Below are positions 45,365 to 53,446 of a DNA stretch of 64,000 bases, piece after piece. Under the pieces are notes generated by a model, which saw only the letters and a program-made list of their open reading frames with translations, was not told the origin of the DNA and ran no database searches. Numbering within the stretch: the first letter of the stretch is position 1; every line of letters begins with the position of its first letter. Location: positions 3,489,001 to 3,553,000 of the forward strand of contig NZ_JPOJ01000001.1 of NCBI RefSeq assembly GCF_000733855.1. Direction: 5' to 3'. The stretch is from Methylomicrobium agile. Lineage in GTDB: Bacteria; Pseudomonadota; Gammaproteobacteria; Methylococcales; Methylomonadaceae. The translations under genes were made by a program, and so were the position numbers.

Positions 45365-46672
45365 ATGTCCGATGATTTGACGAGACCTTTGGCCGACAGA
45401 ATGCGGCCGCAAAGCCTGGACGAGTATGCGGGACAGAAGCATATCCTCAAGCCGGGCAAGCCCCTCTATGAAAGCATCATGGCGGGACGCCTGCATTCGA
45501 TGATTTTCTGGGGGCCGCCCGGCGCGGGCAAAACCACGCTGGCGCGGCTGATCGCCTGCCATGCCGACGCCGAATTCGCGCCGGTTTCGGCGGTGCTCGC
45601 CGGCGTGAAAGAAATCCGCGCGGCGGTCGCCGAGGCGCAGTTTCTGCTCCAGCAACAGCAGCACCGGACGATTTTATTCGTCGACGAGGTGCATCGATTC
45701 AACAAGGCGCAACAGGATGCGTTTTTGCCGCACGTCGAGGACGGGACGGTCTATTTTATCGGGGCAACGACCGAAAACCCATCGTTTGCATTGAACAATG
45801 CGTTATTGTCCAGGGCCCGCGTGTACGTGCTGAACCCTTTGACCGCGGAAGACTTGTCGGCGGTGGCGGAACGCGCCCTGACCGACCGGGAACGCGGCCT
45901 GGGGCGATTGGAAATTGCGATGGAGGCGGAAATCCGGGGGCAATTCGTGCAGGCCGCCGACGGCGATGCGCGCAGGCTGCTGAACCTGCTCGAACTGGCC
46001 GTCGAACTGGCCGCCGCCAACGACGAGAAAACCATCGGCGAAGCGCTGGCGTGCGAAGTGCTGAGCGGCGGCGTCCGGCGCTTCGACAAGCAGGGCGAGG
46101 AGTTTTACAATCAGATTTCAGCCCTGCACAAGTCGGTGCGCGGCAGCGCGCCGGATGCGGCGCTGTACTGGCTGTGCCGGATGCTCGACGCGGGCTGCGA
46201 CCTGGCCTATATCGCCCGCCGGATCGTCCGGATGGCCTCCGAGGACATCGGCAATGCCGATCCCCGCGGTCTGCAGATCGCTCTGGATGCCTGGCAGGCG
46301 CAGGAGCGCCTGGGCAGTCCCGAAGGCGAGCTGGCGCTGGCGCAGGCGGTCGTTTATCTGGCCTGCGCGCCGAAAAGCAATGCGGTGTACCGGGCCTACA
46401 ATGCCGCGATGCAGGATGCGAAGCGCAGCGGCAGCCTGGGCGTGCCGGTGCATCTGCGCAATGCGCCCACCAAACTGATGCAGGCGCTGGATTACGGCAA
46501 GGCGTATCGCTACGCGCACGACGAACCCGAAGCTTATGCTGCGGGCGAGAACTATTTTCCCGACGAACTCCGGGGAACTACCTATTATCAGCCGGTGGGC
46601 AGGGGCCTGGAAATCAAAATCGCCGAAAAGCTGAAACATCTGCAGGCGCTCGACGAGCGGTCCCGGCGCTGA
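45365..46672 (+). CDS. rarA: Replication-associated recombination ATPase RarA
   Basis: A 435-residue AAA+ clamp-loader-like ATPase. Walker A is GPPGAGKTT (50-58), Walker B FVDEVH (105-110), sensor 1 GATTENPS, and the C-terminal MgsA domain includes MASEDIGNADPRGL and NAPTKLMQALDYGK. It acts at stalled forks and DNA ends. The extreme 3' end, coding for ALDERSRR and the stop, is duplicated three more times downstream in the tandem array, but the first copy keeps the complete gene. Confidence 0.96.
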   Translation: MSDDLTRPLADRMRPQSLDEYAGQKHILKPGKPLYESIMAGRLHSMIFWGPPGAGKTTLARLIACHADAEFAPVSAVLAGVKEIRAAVAEAQFLLQQQQHRTILFVDEVHRFNKAQQDAFLPHVEDGTVYFIGATTENPSFALNNALLSRARVYVLNPLTAEDLSAVAERALTDRERGLGRLEIAMEAEIRGQFVQAADGDARRLLNLLELAVELAAANDEKTIGEALACEVLSGGVRRFDKQGEEFYNQISALHKSVRGSAPDAALYWLCRMLDAGCDLAYIARRIVRMASEDIGNADPRGLQIALDAWQAQERLGSPEGELALAQAVVYLACAPKSNAVYRAYNAAMQDAKRSGSLGVPVHLRNAPTKLMQALDYGKAYRYAHDEPEAYAAGENYFPDELRGTTYYQPVGRGLEIKIAEKLKHLQALDERSRR

Positions 46673-47232
46673 GGGACGAAAATCTTCGGTAAAACTTGTC
46701 GCTCTTGTAGGGCGGATTCGCCGCCAGGCAATCCGCCGCGCTTGGAGGGCTTATTGGCGTTTTGCTATCGCGAAAACGCCCTACAGCTCTGCAGGCGCTC
46801 GACGAGCGGTCCCGGCGCTGAGGGGCGAAAATCTTCGGTAAAACTTGTCGCTTTTGTAGGGCGGGTTCGCCGCCAGGCAATCCGCCGCGCTTGGAGGGCT
46901 TATTGGCGTTTTGCTATCGCGAAAACGCCCTACAGCTCTGCAGCGCTCGACGAACGGTCCCGGCGCTGAGGGGCGAAAATCTTCGGTAAAACTTGTCGCT
47001 TTTGTAGGGCGGGTTCGCCGCCAGGCAATCCGCCGCGCTTGGAGGGCTTATTGGCGTTTTGCTATCGCGAAAACGCCCTACAGCTCTGCAGCGCTCGACG
47101 AACGGTCCCGGCGCTGAGGGACGAAAATCTTCGGTAAAACTTGTCGCTTTTGTAGGGCGGATTCGCCGCCAGGCAATCCGCCGCGCTTGGAGGGCTTATT
47201 GGCGTTTTGCTATCGCGAAAACGCCCTACAGC
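46639..47232. repeat. Four-copy 148-149-bp tandem repeat including the rarA 3' end
   Basis: Copies start at 46639, 46788, 46937 and 47085. Each contains the last nine or so codons of rarA (ALDERSRR and the stop), about 35 nt of trailer (GAAAATCTTCGGTAAAACTTGTCGCT) and an 80-bp palindromic element bounded by TGTAGGGCG and CGCCCTACA. Copies are nearly identical. Copies 3 and 4 share a one-base deletion (CAGGCGC to CAGCGC) and CGAGCGG to CGAACGG. Small ORFs inside are repeats of each other and not genes. Confidence 0.93.
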
Positions 47233-47253
47233 TCTCCGTACCCCCGGTAGCGC

Positions 47254-47334
47254 TTGTAGGGCGGATTCGCCGCTAGGCAATCCGCCTCGCTTTGAAGGGG
47301 ATTGGCGTTTTGCTGTCGCAAAAACGCCCTACAA
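47254..47334. repeat. Stand-alone copy of the 80-bp palindromic element
   Basis: Bounded by perfect 10-bp inverted ends TTGTAGGGCG and CGCCCTACAA, with GGCGGATTCGCC and GGCAATCCGCC inside. It differs at several bases from the copies in the adjacent array and lacks the rarA-derived part. It looks like an older insertion of the same REP/MITE-like family. Confidence 0.75.
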
Positions 47335-47379
47335 CGCTGCTATTCATAACGCTTGACGTGGAAGGTAAAGCTTATATTT

Positions 47380-48420
47380 TCAGCAATCGAAGTGGAGCAG
47401 CTTATTTTCCGCCATCTTCCGGTATGACGCATTGTGCAGTTTTACCCAGAGATTCATCACGAAATAGCCGTAGGGCATTTTCGGCCCCCGGTCGGAATAG
47501 GTGATTTGGTGATAGCGGCTTTTGGCGTTGAGATGATGGCCGATGTGATTCGACAGGCCGATCAGCGCATAGCGAGACAACCATGAGCCTGTGACCCAGC
47601 CATAGGTTCTGCCGAACCGGCCTTCGCCGAGCCCCCAGTGCTGGAAGTAATTGACGGCTTCCAGTATCCGGACCGCGGCGAATGCCTGGTAAAGAAACAG
47701 CAGCGCGGCCAGCCAGCCGTAATGCGCAACGATCCCGATGACGAATGTGCATTCGACCGCCAAACCGTGCAGCACCTGATGCTTCAACAGTCCGGCCTGC
47801 CAGAAACGCCGCCCGATGCCGAGCCGCTCCCGTTCCGATCGCCAGGCATAATTAAAATAACCTTTGAAAACCCGGCGCCAGTAAGCGGCAAAACTTTCGC
47901 CGAAATGTGCCGTGGCGATATCTTCCGGCATGCCGAGATGGTGATGATGGCCGCGTTGATGCGCGATCACGAAATGATCGTAACAGACGCTGTACAGCAA
48001 AAGATGTCCCAATAGGCGCTGCAGCTTCGAGTCGCGGTGGATCAGTTCGTGCGCGACGACGATGCCCGATGTGCCCGAACTGGTGCCGACCAGAAAGCGG
48101 ACCAGAAGCAGATTGATCAGATTAGCGCCGAAATCGCCCGGCTTCTCCCAGGATAGTTTCGACACGAATTCGAGCATCAGGACGATGTTGAGGCATTGCA
48201 GCAGGGCCAGCCCATACAGAATCCCGTCATAGTACAGCTCCGGCATTTTTTTGTCCGGATGGCTCGGCCAATCGGGCGTTTTCCAGTCCAACAGCAGCAT
48301 CAGCCAGAAGGGCAGCGTCCAGGCCAATGCCGTTGCCTGGGCATGCGGTCCGCCCAGCAAAAACACAAAACTGCCGAGCGGCAAGACGAAAGCGAGCAGA
48401 TACCCGAAACAGCTAGGCAT
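47380..48420 (-). CDS. AlkB/fatty-acid-desaturase-type membrane diiron hydroxylase
   Basis: About 346 residues from the ATG at 48420; a longer frame upstream overlaps the preceding gene out of frame. It has six or so TM segments and the His clusters of integral-membrane diiron enzymes: HELIH (124-128), HQRGHHHH (154-161), NYFQHWGL (257-264) and SNHIGHH (290-296). The NYxxHxG box and spacing resemble alkane 1-monooxygenase more than desaturases, but the canonical alkB EHxxGHH is AHQRGHH here. It likely hydroxylates or desaturates an aliphatic chain. Its ATG lies within the stop of the upstream diiron gene (ATGCCTAG). It is the last gene of the carbamoyltransferase operon. Substrate unknown. 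Confidence 0.85.
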   Translation of the reverse strand: MPSCFGYLLAFVLPLGSFVFLLGGPHAQATALAWTLPFWLMLLLDWKTPDWPSHPDKKMPELYYDGILYGLALLQCLNIVLMLEFVSKLSWEKPGDFGANLINLLLVRFLVGTSSGTSGIVVAHELIHRDSKLQRLLGHLLLYSVCYDHFVIAHQRGHHHHLGMPEDIATAHFGESFAAYWRRVFKGYFNYAWRSERERLGIGRRFWQAGLLKHQVLHGLAVECTFVIGIVAHYGWLAALLFLYQAFAAVRILEAVNYFQHWGLGEGRFGRTYGWVTGSWLSRYALIGLSNHIGHHLNAKSRYHQITYSDRGPKMPYGYFVMNLWVKLHNASYRKMAENKLLHFDC

Positions 48421-50596
48421 TTTGGCCGGAGCGGCGGACAAAAAAGTGCCGGCCGCTACACCGGCCTTGGAATGGCTTGCATAAATAACGAACGGCCAGC
48501 GCGATTTTGAAGGTCCGCCCGGCCGTCGCCAGCGAACAGTAGCCGCGGTAAATCCGGCGCCAGTGGGCGTTTTTGGCGGTTTCGCCCTGGCCGGTGGCAA
48601 TTTGATCCAAATAATGCCGGATTGCGTTTCCGGCAAGCGCCGCATGCCCCGACGCCAGATTATCGATCGAGGTATGCACTTTCACGATCTTCGGATCGAT
48701 GCCCCAAAACTCCAGTTCCTCGGCTAGTCGCAGGTAAATCCTACCGAGGCCGCTCAGTTCGATCGCCAGGTTAAGGCCCAGAAGTTCCGGCAGAAAACTG
48801 GCCGGAAACTGCGAAATAGCCAGCAGATACGCCGGAATGTCGAAGGCGCTGTCGATAAAACCGGGATGATGGCAGAAGGCCGGATCGTGAATCGGCGGCA
48901 GATCGATGTGCAGGCTGTCGAGCAGGCGCCGGTAAATGACCGGATGGTTCTGCGCTTCGGTCCCGTTACCGGTTTCGTCGTCGTAGATTTTGGATAAGGA
49001 CGCGCCGATGGCTGCATACGCAGTGAATTCGAGGCGGCTTGCATGCTGTAGCCAGCAGCCGTCGGCCAAAATCGCCGGCGCCAGCTGTTCGATGCCCCAG
49101 ACATAGGCCCGCCTGGACAGACGGGGCTTTTCTGCCAACGGTTCGTAAGCCTGCATCTCGCGTCGATAAAGCGTATCGATATGGTTCGTAAAGGCCCGAT
49201 GCGTATAGTTCGCGAACGGCAAGCGGCTGAACCGGCCCGCTGTGCGCAGCATGCGTTCGACGAGGCGGCGGGCGGTGGGTAATACGTCCGGATAAAGCTC
49301 GGCATTGACCAGATAATGGTAGAGTTCTCGCCGGTTCATTTTGCCGAATGCGGGCGTATCGTCTCCGCCTTCCGCCGGCAGCCAGTCCGTTTCGGGCGGA
49401 GTTTCGCCGGGGCAGGGCACTTCTTCGAAGCCGGCATCTTCTCCGCTTAGCCAGTATTTCAGGCAATCCCTATCGGCTTCGGTCAATACGCCGAACATCG
49501 GCCCTTCGAACTCGAAAAGCTTCAGCAAGGGGCTGGCGGCGGGATTTTGCCGGTTGATGTAGGCCGATCGGTGCAAGGCGGCAAGAAACCCCTTGCCATC
49601 GAAAGGCTGTTCGGCGAACCAGTCGTCCAGCGAGCGTCCTTCCAGCCTGACATGACGGTGGTGCCCGCAGGCGCCCTGGGCTTTCTCCGTCAACATCTTT
49701 GCCGCTGCCTGCGCGGCGGTTTCGGGATTTTCCAGGCGGTCGCGCAGCCGACGCTCGCATCGTTCGAAATGCTTCCGGTAGAGATCGAATCCAGCCGTTA
49801 TGCGTTGCCAGAGCGTAGTCTTGCCGCTCTCGAACCGGGCCAGGTAATCCCGGATCGCATCGATTGCAATAGGCTTTGCCGATGGCAATCGATTCCGCCT
49901 GCGTTGCAGATAAATCGTTAATTCCGGAGGATCGTTCGCCAATCCTTCGAGCAGGCTCCGCGAATCGCACCACGCAACCGTAAAGCCGAGAATTTCGGGA
50001 AAAAAGACGCGTGGAAATTGCCCAAGCGCCAGTTGCAGCGCCGCGAAATCGAAAAACCGGGAATCGATCGTTTCGTTCCGGGCAAAAGCACTGCTGCAGG
50101 GATCGGGAATTTCCAGGCCGGCGTTCAAGAGCAACGCTTGAAACGCTTTGTCCGACGCAGCCATCGCGCCGGACGAGGCATACACGGCCGACAGGGCAAT
50201 CGCGGCCGGCGCTTGATTCGTCGCAGTCTGCAGGATGTTCCGCAGCCAGCACGGTTCGGTCAGCAGCACCGGTTGAACCTGGACCAGGGCATCTCGCAGT
50301 TGGGCGAGTGTGGCTGTTATTGGCGGAAAGGTCGATTCTTGCAATGTCAACGCCTGTAAAATACTCTCGCTATCCCATCTGGAAGGCAATCCGGTTGAAT
50401 CGGACGATGTCTTTCCGGCCTGGCGGCTTTCGATAAAATGATAGGCGAAAGGGTACAGCGCGGGCTCTTCACCATCCTGGATCAGTGCATGGAACAGTGT
50501 TCTCCCGTTTTGGCGGTATTGCCGCGCCGTCCGGTAAACCGCCTTCGAAAAGGCCGGCTTCAGATGAAGAGCGAAAGGGTCGGCGGGCTCATGCAT
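48413..50596 (-). CDS. Two-lobed haem-oxygenase-like diiron oxidase
   Basis: A 727-residue protein of the iron-containing redox enzyme (haem-oxygenase-like) superfamily with an internal duplication. Both halves share a CWL motif (116-118; 514-516) and near-identical cores: LGQFPRVFFPEILGF (191-205) against ISQFPASFLPELLGL (594-608). In the C-terminal half, plausible metal ligands are present: DDETGNG (Glu541) and H641, D645, H651 in HTSIDNLASGH. The corresponding N-terminal segments are ASSGAMA (140-146) and TIYLQRRRNRLPSA (227-240), so that lobe has probably lost its metal site. Family members perform N-oxygenation, C-C cleavage and desaturation of small molecules. The 8-nt overlaps on both sides indicate coupling. 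Substrate unknown. Confidence 0.82.
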   Translation of the reverse strand: MHEPADPFALHLKPAFSKAVYRTARQYRQNGRTLFHALIQDGEEPALYPFAYHFIESRQAGKTSSDSTGLPSRWDSESILQALTLQESTFPPITATLAQLRDALVQVQPVLLTEPCWLRNILQTATNQAPAAIALSAVYASSGAMAASDKAFQALLLNAGLEIPDPCSSAFARNETIDSRFFDFAALQLALGQFPRVFFPEILGFTVAWCDSRSLLEGLANDPPELTIYLQRRRNRLPSAKPIAIDAIRDYLARFESGKTTLWQRITAGFDLYRKHFERCERRLRDRLENPETAAQAAAKMLTEKAQGACGHHRHVRLEGRSLDDWFAEQPFDGKGFLAALHRSAYINRQNPAASPLLKLFEFEGPMFGVLTEADRDCLKYWLSGEDAGFEEVPCPGETPPETDWLPAEGGDDTPAFGKMNRRELYHYLVNAELYPDVLPTARRLVERMLRTAGRFSRLPFANYTHRAFTNHIDTLYRREMQAYEPLAEKPRLSRRAYVWGIEQLAPAILADGCWLQHASRLEFTAYAAIGASLSKIYDDETGNGTEAQNHPVIYRRLLDSLHIDLPPIHDPAFCHHPGFIDSAFDIPAYLLAISQFPASFLPELLGLNLAIELSGLGRIYLRLAEELEFWGIDPKIVKVHTSIDNLASGHAALAGNAIRHYLDQIATGQGETAKNAHWRRIYRGYCSLATAGRTFKIALAVRYLCKPFQGRCSGRHFFVRRSGQNA

Positions 50597-52340
50597 CGCG
50601 GGGCTTGCCGATCAGATAGTCGTTGACGACCAGGATGTCCAGCCCGGTAGTCAGAAACAGCGCGATCGCGTCCTCGAGCGAATGTGCCAGCGGTTTTCCC
50701 ATCACGTTGAAGCTGGTGTTCAGCAGCACCGGAACGCCGGTCACTTGCCGGAAGCAGTCGATCAGCCGGTAAAAACGCGGGTTCCATTCCTGCTTGACCG
50801 TTTGCAGGCGTCCGGTGCCGTCCACGTGGCAGACGGCAGCAATCCGCCCGCGCATCGTTTCGCGAATTTTCAGGGTTTTGTCCATATACGGCGACTCCTG
50901 GTAATGTTCGAAATAGTCGGTGCCGAACTCATGCAGAATGGACGGTGCGAACGGACGAAAGGTTTCGCGGAATTTGATTTTTTCGTTGATCAGGTCCTGC
51001 GTTTCGGCAAAGCGCGGGTCGGCCAGGATCGAACGGTTGCCGAGCGCGCGCGGCCCGAATTCGGCGCGTCCTTGCAGCCAGCCGACCAGTCTTCCTTCGG
51101 CCAGCCGTTGGGCGGCCGCTTCGCAGATCGACTCCGGCAGATGCTCGATCGTCAGCGAGCGGTTGAAGCGCAGCAGGCGGTCGATCGCCTCCTCGGCGAT
51201 TACCGAACCGGTGTAGGGCGTTTGTATCGCCTTCGGTGAGGGAGGCGCCGGATGCGCGTCATGATGCGCCAGCCAGGCCGCGCCGAGCGCGCAGCCGTCG
51301 TCGGCCGGGGCGGAAGGCACATAAACTTGCCTGAACGGGGTTTCCTGGGTGATCCGGCCGTTATTCGAGGAGTTCAGCGCGCAGCCGCCGGCCAACGCCA
51401 GATTGTCGGACTGGGTGACATGCTGCAGATGGGTCAGCAGCCGGTTCACCGTCTCCGCAAAAAATCGCTGGCCGGTAAAGGCCAGATCGGCGGCCAGTTC
51501 GATGGGATCCTGCTGCTTGTGCTTGAAGACGTCTAGCCGGTCGATCCGGTCGAAAATTTTCTTGCCCTGATGCCGTGCCTCGAAGCCGTCGAGCGTAATC
51601 GTCGATTGCAGCAGCGCATACAGTGCTTCGTTCAGGCGGCCGTAAGGCGCCAGACCCATTACCTTCCATTCCTCGCCTTTCAGCCAGTCGAAGCCGCATA
51701 GTTCGGTGATCTTCATGTAATACAGGCCGAGGCTTGCGGTACCTGCGCCGCGGGCCTCGTAAAGTGGCTCCAGCCTGCCGTCCCGGTACCGGTAAAACGC
51801 CATCGCGCCGCGTTCGCCGAACGAGTCGATCACCGCGCAGGCGGCTTCCTCGAACGGGCTGCCGTAGCAGGCGGCCGCGGCATGCGTCAGATGATGGTCG
51901 TAGTTGGCGAAGCGGATTTTGCAGTGCGGATAGCGTTCGCGGAGGATCCGGACCAGATTCAGGCCGGCGCGGCGGATGCTGTTGTGCTGGCAGGCCATCA
52001 TGTGGTGCAGCTGATAATTGCCGAGCGGCGAACGCAGCCGTTTGATGCCGTCTTTCAGCAGGCCCGGCGCCGACAGCAGGCCGAGCCGCGACATCAGCGA
52101 TTCGTAGAGCGGCCGCCGTTTGCGCCAGTTGCTGGCGACCGTGATTGCGCCCGGATCGGGGCAATAGGTTTCGAGCAGCTCCGGTATCCGGAACAACTGG
52201 TCCGGCTCGGCGTTCAACGCGCGCTTGTTCTGCAGAAAGCGTTCGGTCGCTTCGGCGAACAGCACATCGCCCGCCGCGTCGACAATCGCCAGCGCCGAGT
52301 CGTGATAAGTGACCGACAAGCCGATACAATAGGTTTTCAT
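50589..52340 (-). CDS. NodU/CmcH-family carbamoyltransferase
   Basis: A 583-residue O-carbamoyltransferase. The N-terminal Kae1-like domain has HHLTHA (149-154), IDSFGERGAM, EEWKVMGLAPYG and AGGCALNSSNNG. The C-terminal domain has QGRAEFGPRALGNRSILADPR and RPFAPSIL. It transfers the carbamoyl group of carbamoyl phosphate via carbamoyl-AMP to a hydroxyl of a sugar, antibiotic or toxin. It is first gene of the three-gene operon and overlaps the diiron oxidase gene by 8 nt (ATGCATGA). It is too short for HypF and lacks the acylphosphatase domain. The acceptor hydroxyl may be one introduced by the downstream oxygenases (inference). Confidence 0.92.
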   Translation of the reverse strand: MKTYCIGLSVTYHDSALAIVDAAGDVLFAEATERFLQNKRALNAEPDQLFRIPELLETYCPDPGAITVASNWRKRRPLYESLMSRLGLLSAPGLLKDGIKRLRSPLGNYQLHHMMACQHNSIRRAGLNLVRILRERYPHCKIRFANYDHHLTHAAAACYGSPFEEAACAVIDSFGERGAMAFYRYRDGRLEPLYEARGAGTASLGLYYMKITELCGFDWLKGEEWKVMGLAPYGRLNEALYALLQSTITLDGFEARHQGKKIFDRIDRLDVFKHKQQDPIELAADLAFTGQRFFAETVNRLLTHLQHVTQSDNLALAGGCALNSSNNGRITQETPFRQVYVPSAPADDGCALGAAWLAHHDAHPAPPSPKAIQTPYTGSVIAEEAIDRLLRFNRSLTIEHLPESICEAAAQRLAEGRLVGWLQGRAEFGPRALGNRSILADPRFAETQDLINEKIKFRETFRPFAPSILHEFGTDYFEHYQESPYMDKTLKIRETMRGRIAAVCHVDGTGRLQTVKQEWNPRFYRLIDCFRQVTGVPVLLNTSFNVMGKPLAHSLEDAIALFLTTGLDILVVNDYLIGKPRDA

Positions 52341-52430
52341 TCCGCTCCAGGCATGATTCGGGTGGATGTTTTATCGTTGTTATCGAGGGCTCCAACCGAT
52401 CGAGATCATCGATCCCGGCGATCAGTGATG

Positions 52431-52532
52431 TATATACCATAATGGCGCGAGGAATCCAGATTAAAATCGGGAATTCCCGAGGAACGGGATGGAATATTTT
52501 GTAATTTGCTGTTTTAAAATCGGAATTTCCCG
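52431..52532 (-). promoter_or_regulatory. Promoter and paired operators of the carbamoyltransferase operon
   Basis: On the minus strand, TGGATT (52458-52453) and TATATA (52436-52431) are 16 nt apart and form a plausible promoter about 90 nt before the gene. Two near-identical sites lie upstream of it on the plus strand: TTAAAATCGGGAATTCCCG (52461-52479, containing the perfect palindrome CGGGAATTCCCG) and TTAAAATCGGAATTTCCCG (52514-52532). They are 53 bp apart, about five helical turns. The placement upstream of -35 suggests an activator. Confidence 0.5.
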
Positions 52533-52600
52533 TTTCGACGGCGAACGGGAGGAAGAGGAGGGTTTGTGTTGCGAGGTGGACGCTTGAGCCGGGGACGGGC

Positions 52601-53233
52601 TCAAGGGCTCTCGGCCAACCGGCGAACGGACGCCTGCAAATTGGCGCGCGCCCGAGCTTCATAACGGCGGCGGAAGCGCTCCGTCGAGAAAATATGCGGC
52701 CGGTCCAGCAGGCGGGCCAGAAACTCGGCGCGCCCGGCTCTAAAGTCAGCTTCGGGAACCCAGGCATATTCCTGCCGGATTTGCGCTTCGTACTGGAAGA
52801 AGCGCCCGGCGTCGGCGCTCAGGATGCCCAGGTCGGCGTCAGTCACGGCCTCAGCATCGTTCCCCTCGGGTTCTGCATTGTGGCGGGTGGTTATGATCAG
52901 CCGGGCGATACGCCGGGCCGTAGGTTCCGCAACGCCCAGTGAGCGGGCCGAATCGGCCGCCCAAGCCGCGCTTAGCGCTTCATTGTCCGTGCGATGCGGG
53001 TCGTAAACGGCGTCGTGGAACCACAGCGCCAGCTCGGACTCCGGTTTATGCGAAAGATACGGCGCCAACTCGGACAAATGGCCGAAACACTCCGCCAGAT
53101 GCCGCAGCGTATGGTAATGCCGATGCGGCTCGCAGTAACGCCGCGTCAAATCGGCATGCAGCCGTTCGAGCTCGGGGCTGCGGGGAACTCCGAGGGCTGC
53201 CCAGGCTTCAAACCAGCGCTCAACCAGAAACAT
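52601..53233 (-). CDS. HD-domain phosphohydrolase-like protein
   Basis: 210 residues from the ATG at 53233 (MFLVERWFEAW); an in-frame extension to 53335 has no homologous look. It belongs to the small predicted metal-dependent HD phosphohydrolases: RYCEPHRHYHTLRHL with metal His residues, then LWFHDAVYDPHRTDNE carrying the HD pair, and LIITTRHN plus DADLGILS with the final Asp. The substrate is unknown. The gene is separate from the carbamoyltransferase operon by 260 nt. Confidence 0.87.
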   Translation of the reverse strand: MFLVERWFEAWAALGVPRSPELERLHADLTRRYCEPHRHYHTLRHLAECFGHLSELAPYLSHKPESELALWFHDAVYDPHRTDNEALSAAWAADSARSLGVAEPTARRIARLIITTRHNAEPEGNDAEAVTDADLGILSADAGRFFQYEAQIRQEYAWVPEADFRAGRAEFLARLLDRPHIFSTERFRRRYEARARANLQASVRRLAESP

Positions 53234-53446
53234 GGTCTTATAATGTGTCCTATAAGTTATCGATAAATTTATGTCTATCTTTCCCGTTGCCGATTCAGCT
53301 TGCAACAAAAATATAAAAAATAGCCCCTTTGTCATTGCCCGGTCAACGGCTAGATTCGGGACATTATCCGGATCGGAGTTACGTTATTTGGCGCTATAAT
53401 GGCTCATCTTTATCAGCTCTGAAAGCGACTTAATTTCCCCCCGCGC

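Noticed and set aside
46742-47250. Series of short ORFs ending in ALDERSRR
   Set aside because: They are the same tandem unit translated repeatedly and contain only the rarA tail and the palindromic element.
46639-47334. CRISPR-like array
   Set aside because: Units are contiguous 148-149-bp tandem repeats without variable spacers, and no cas genes are near.
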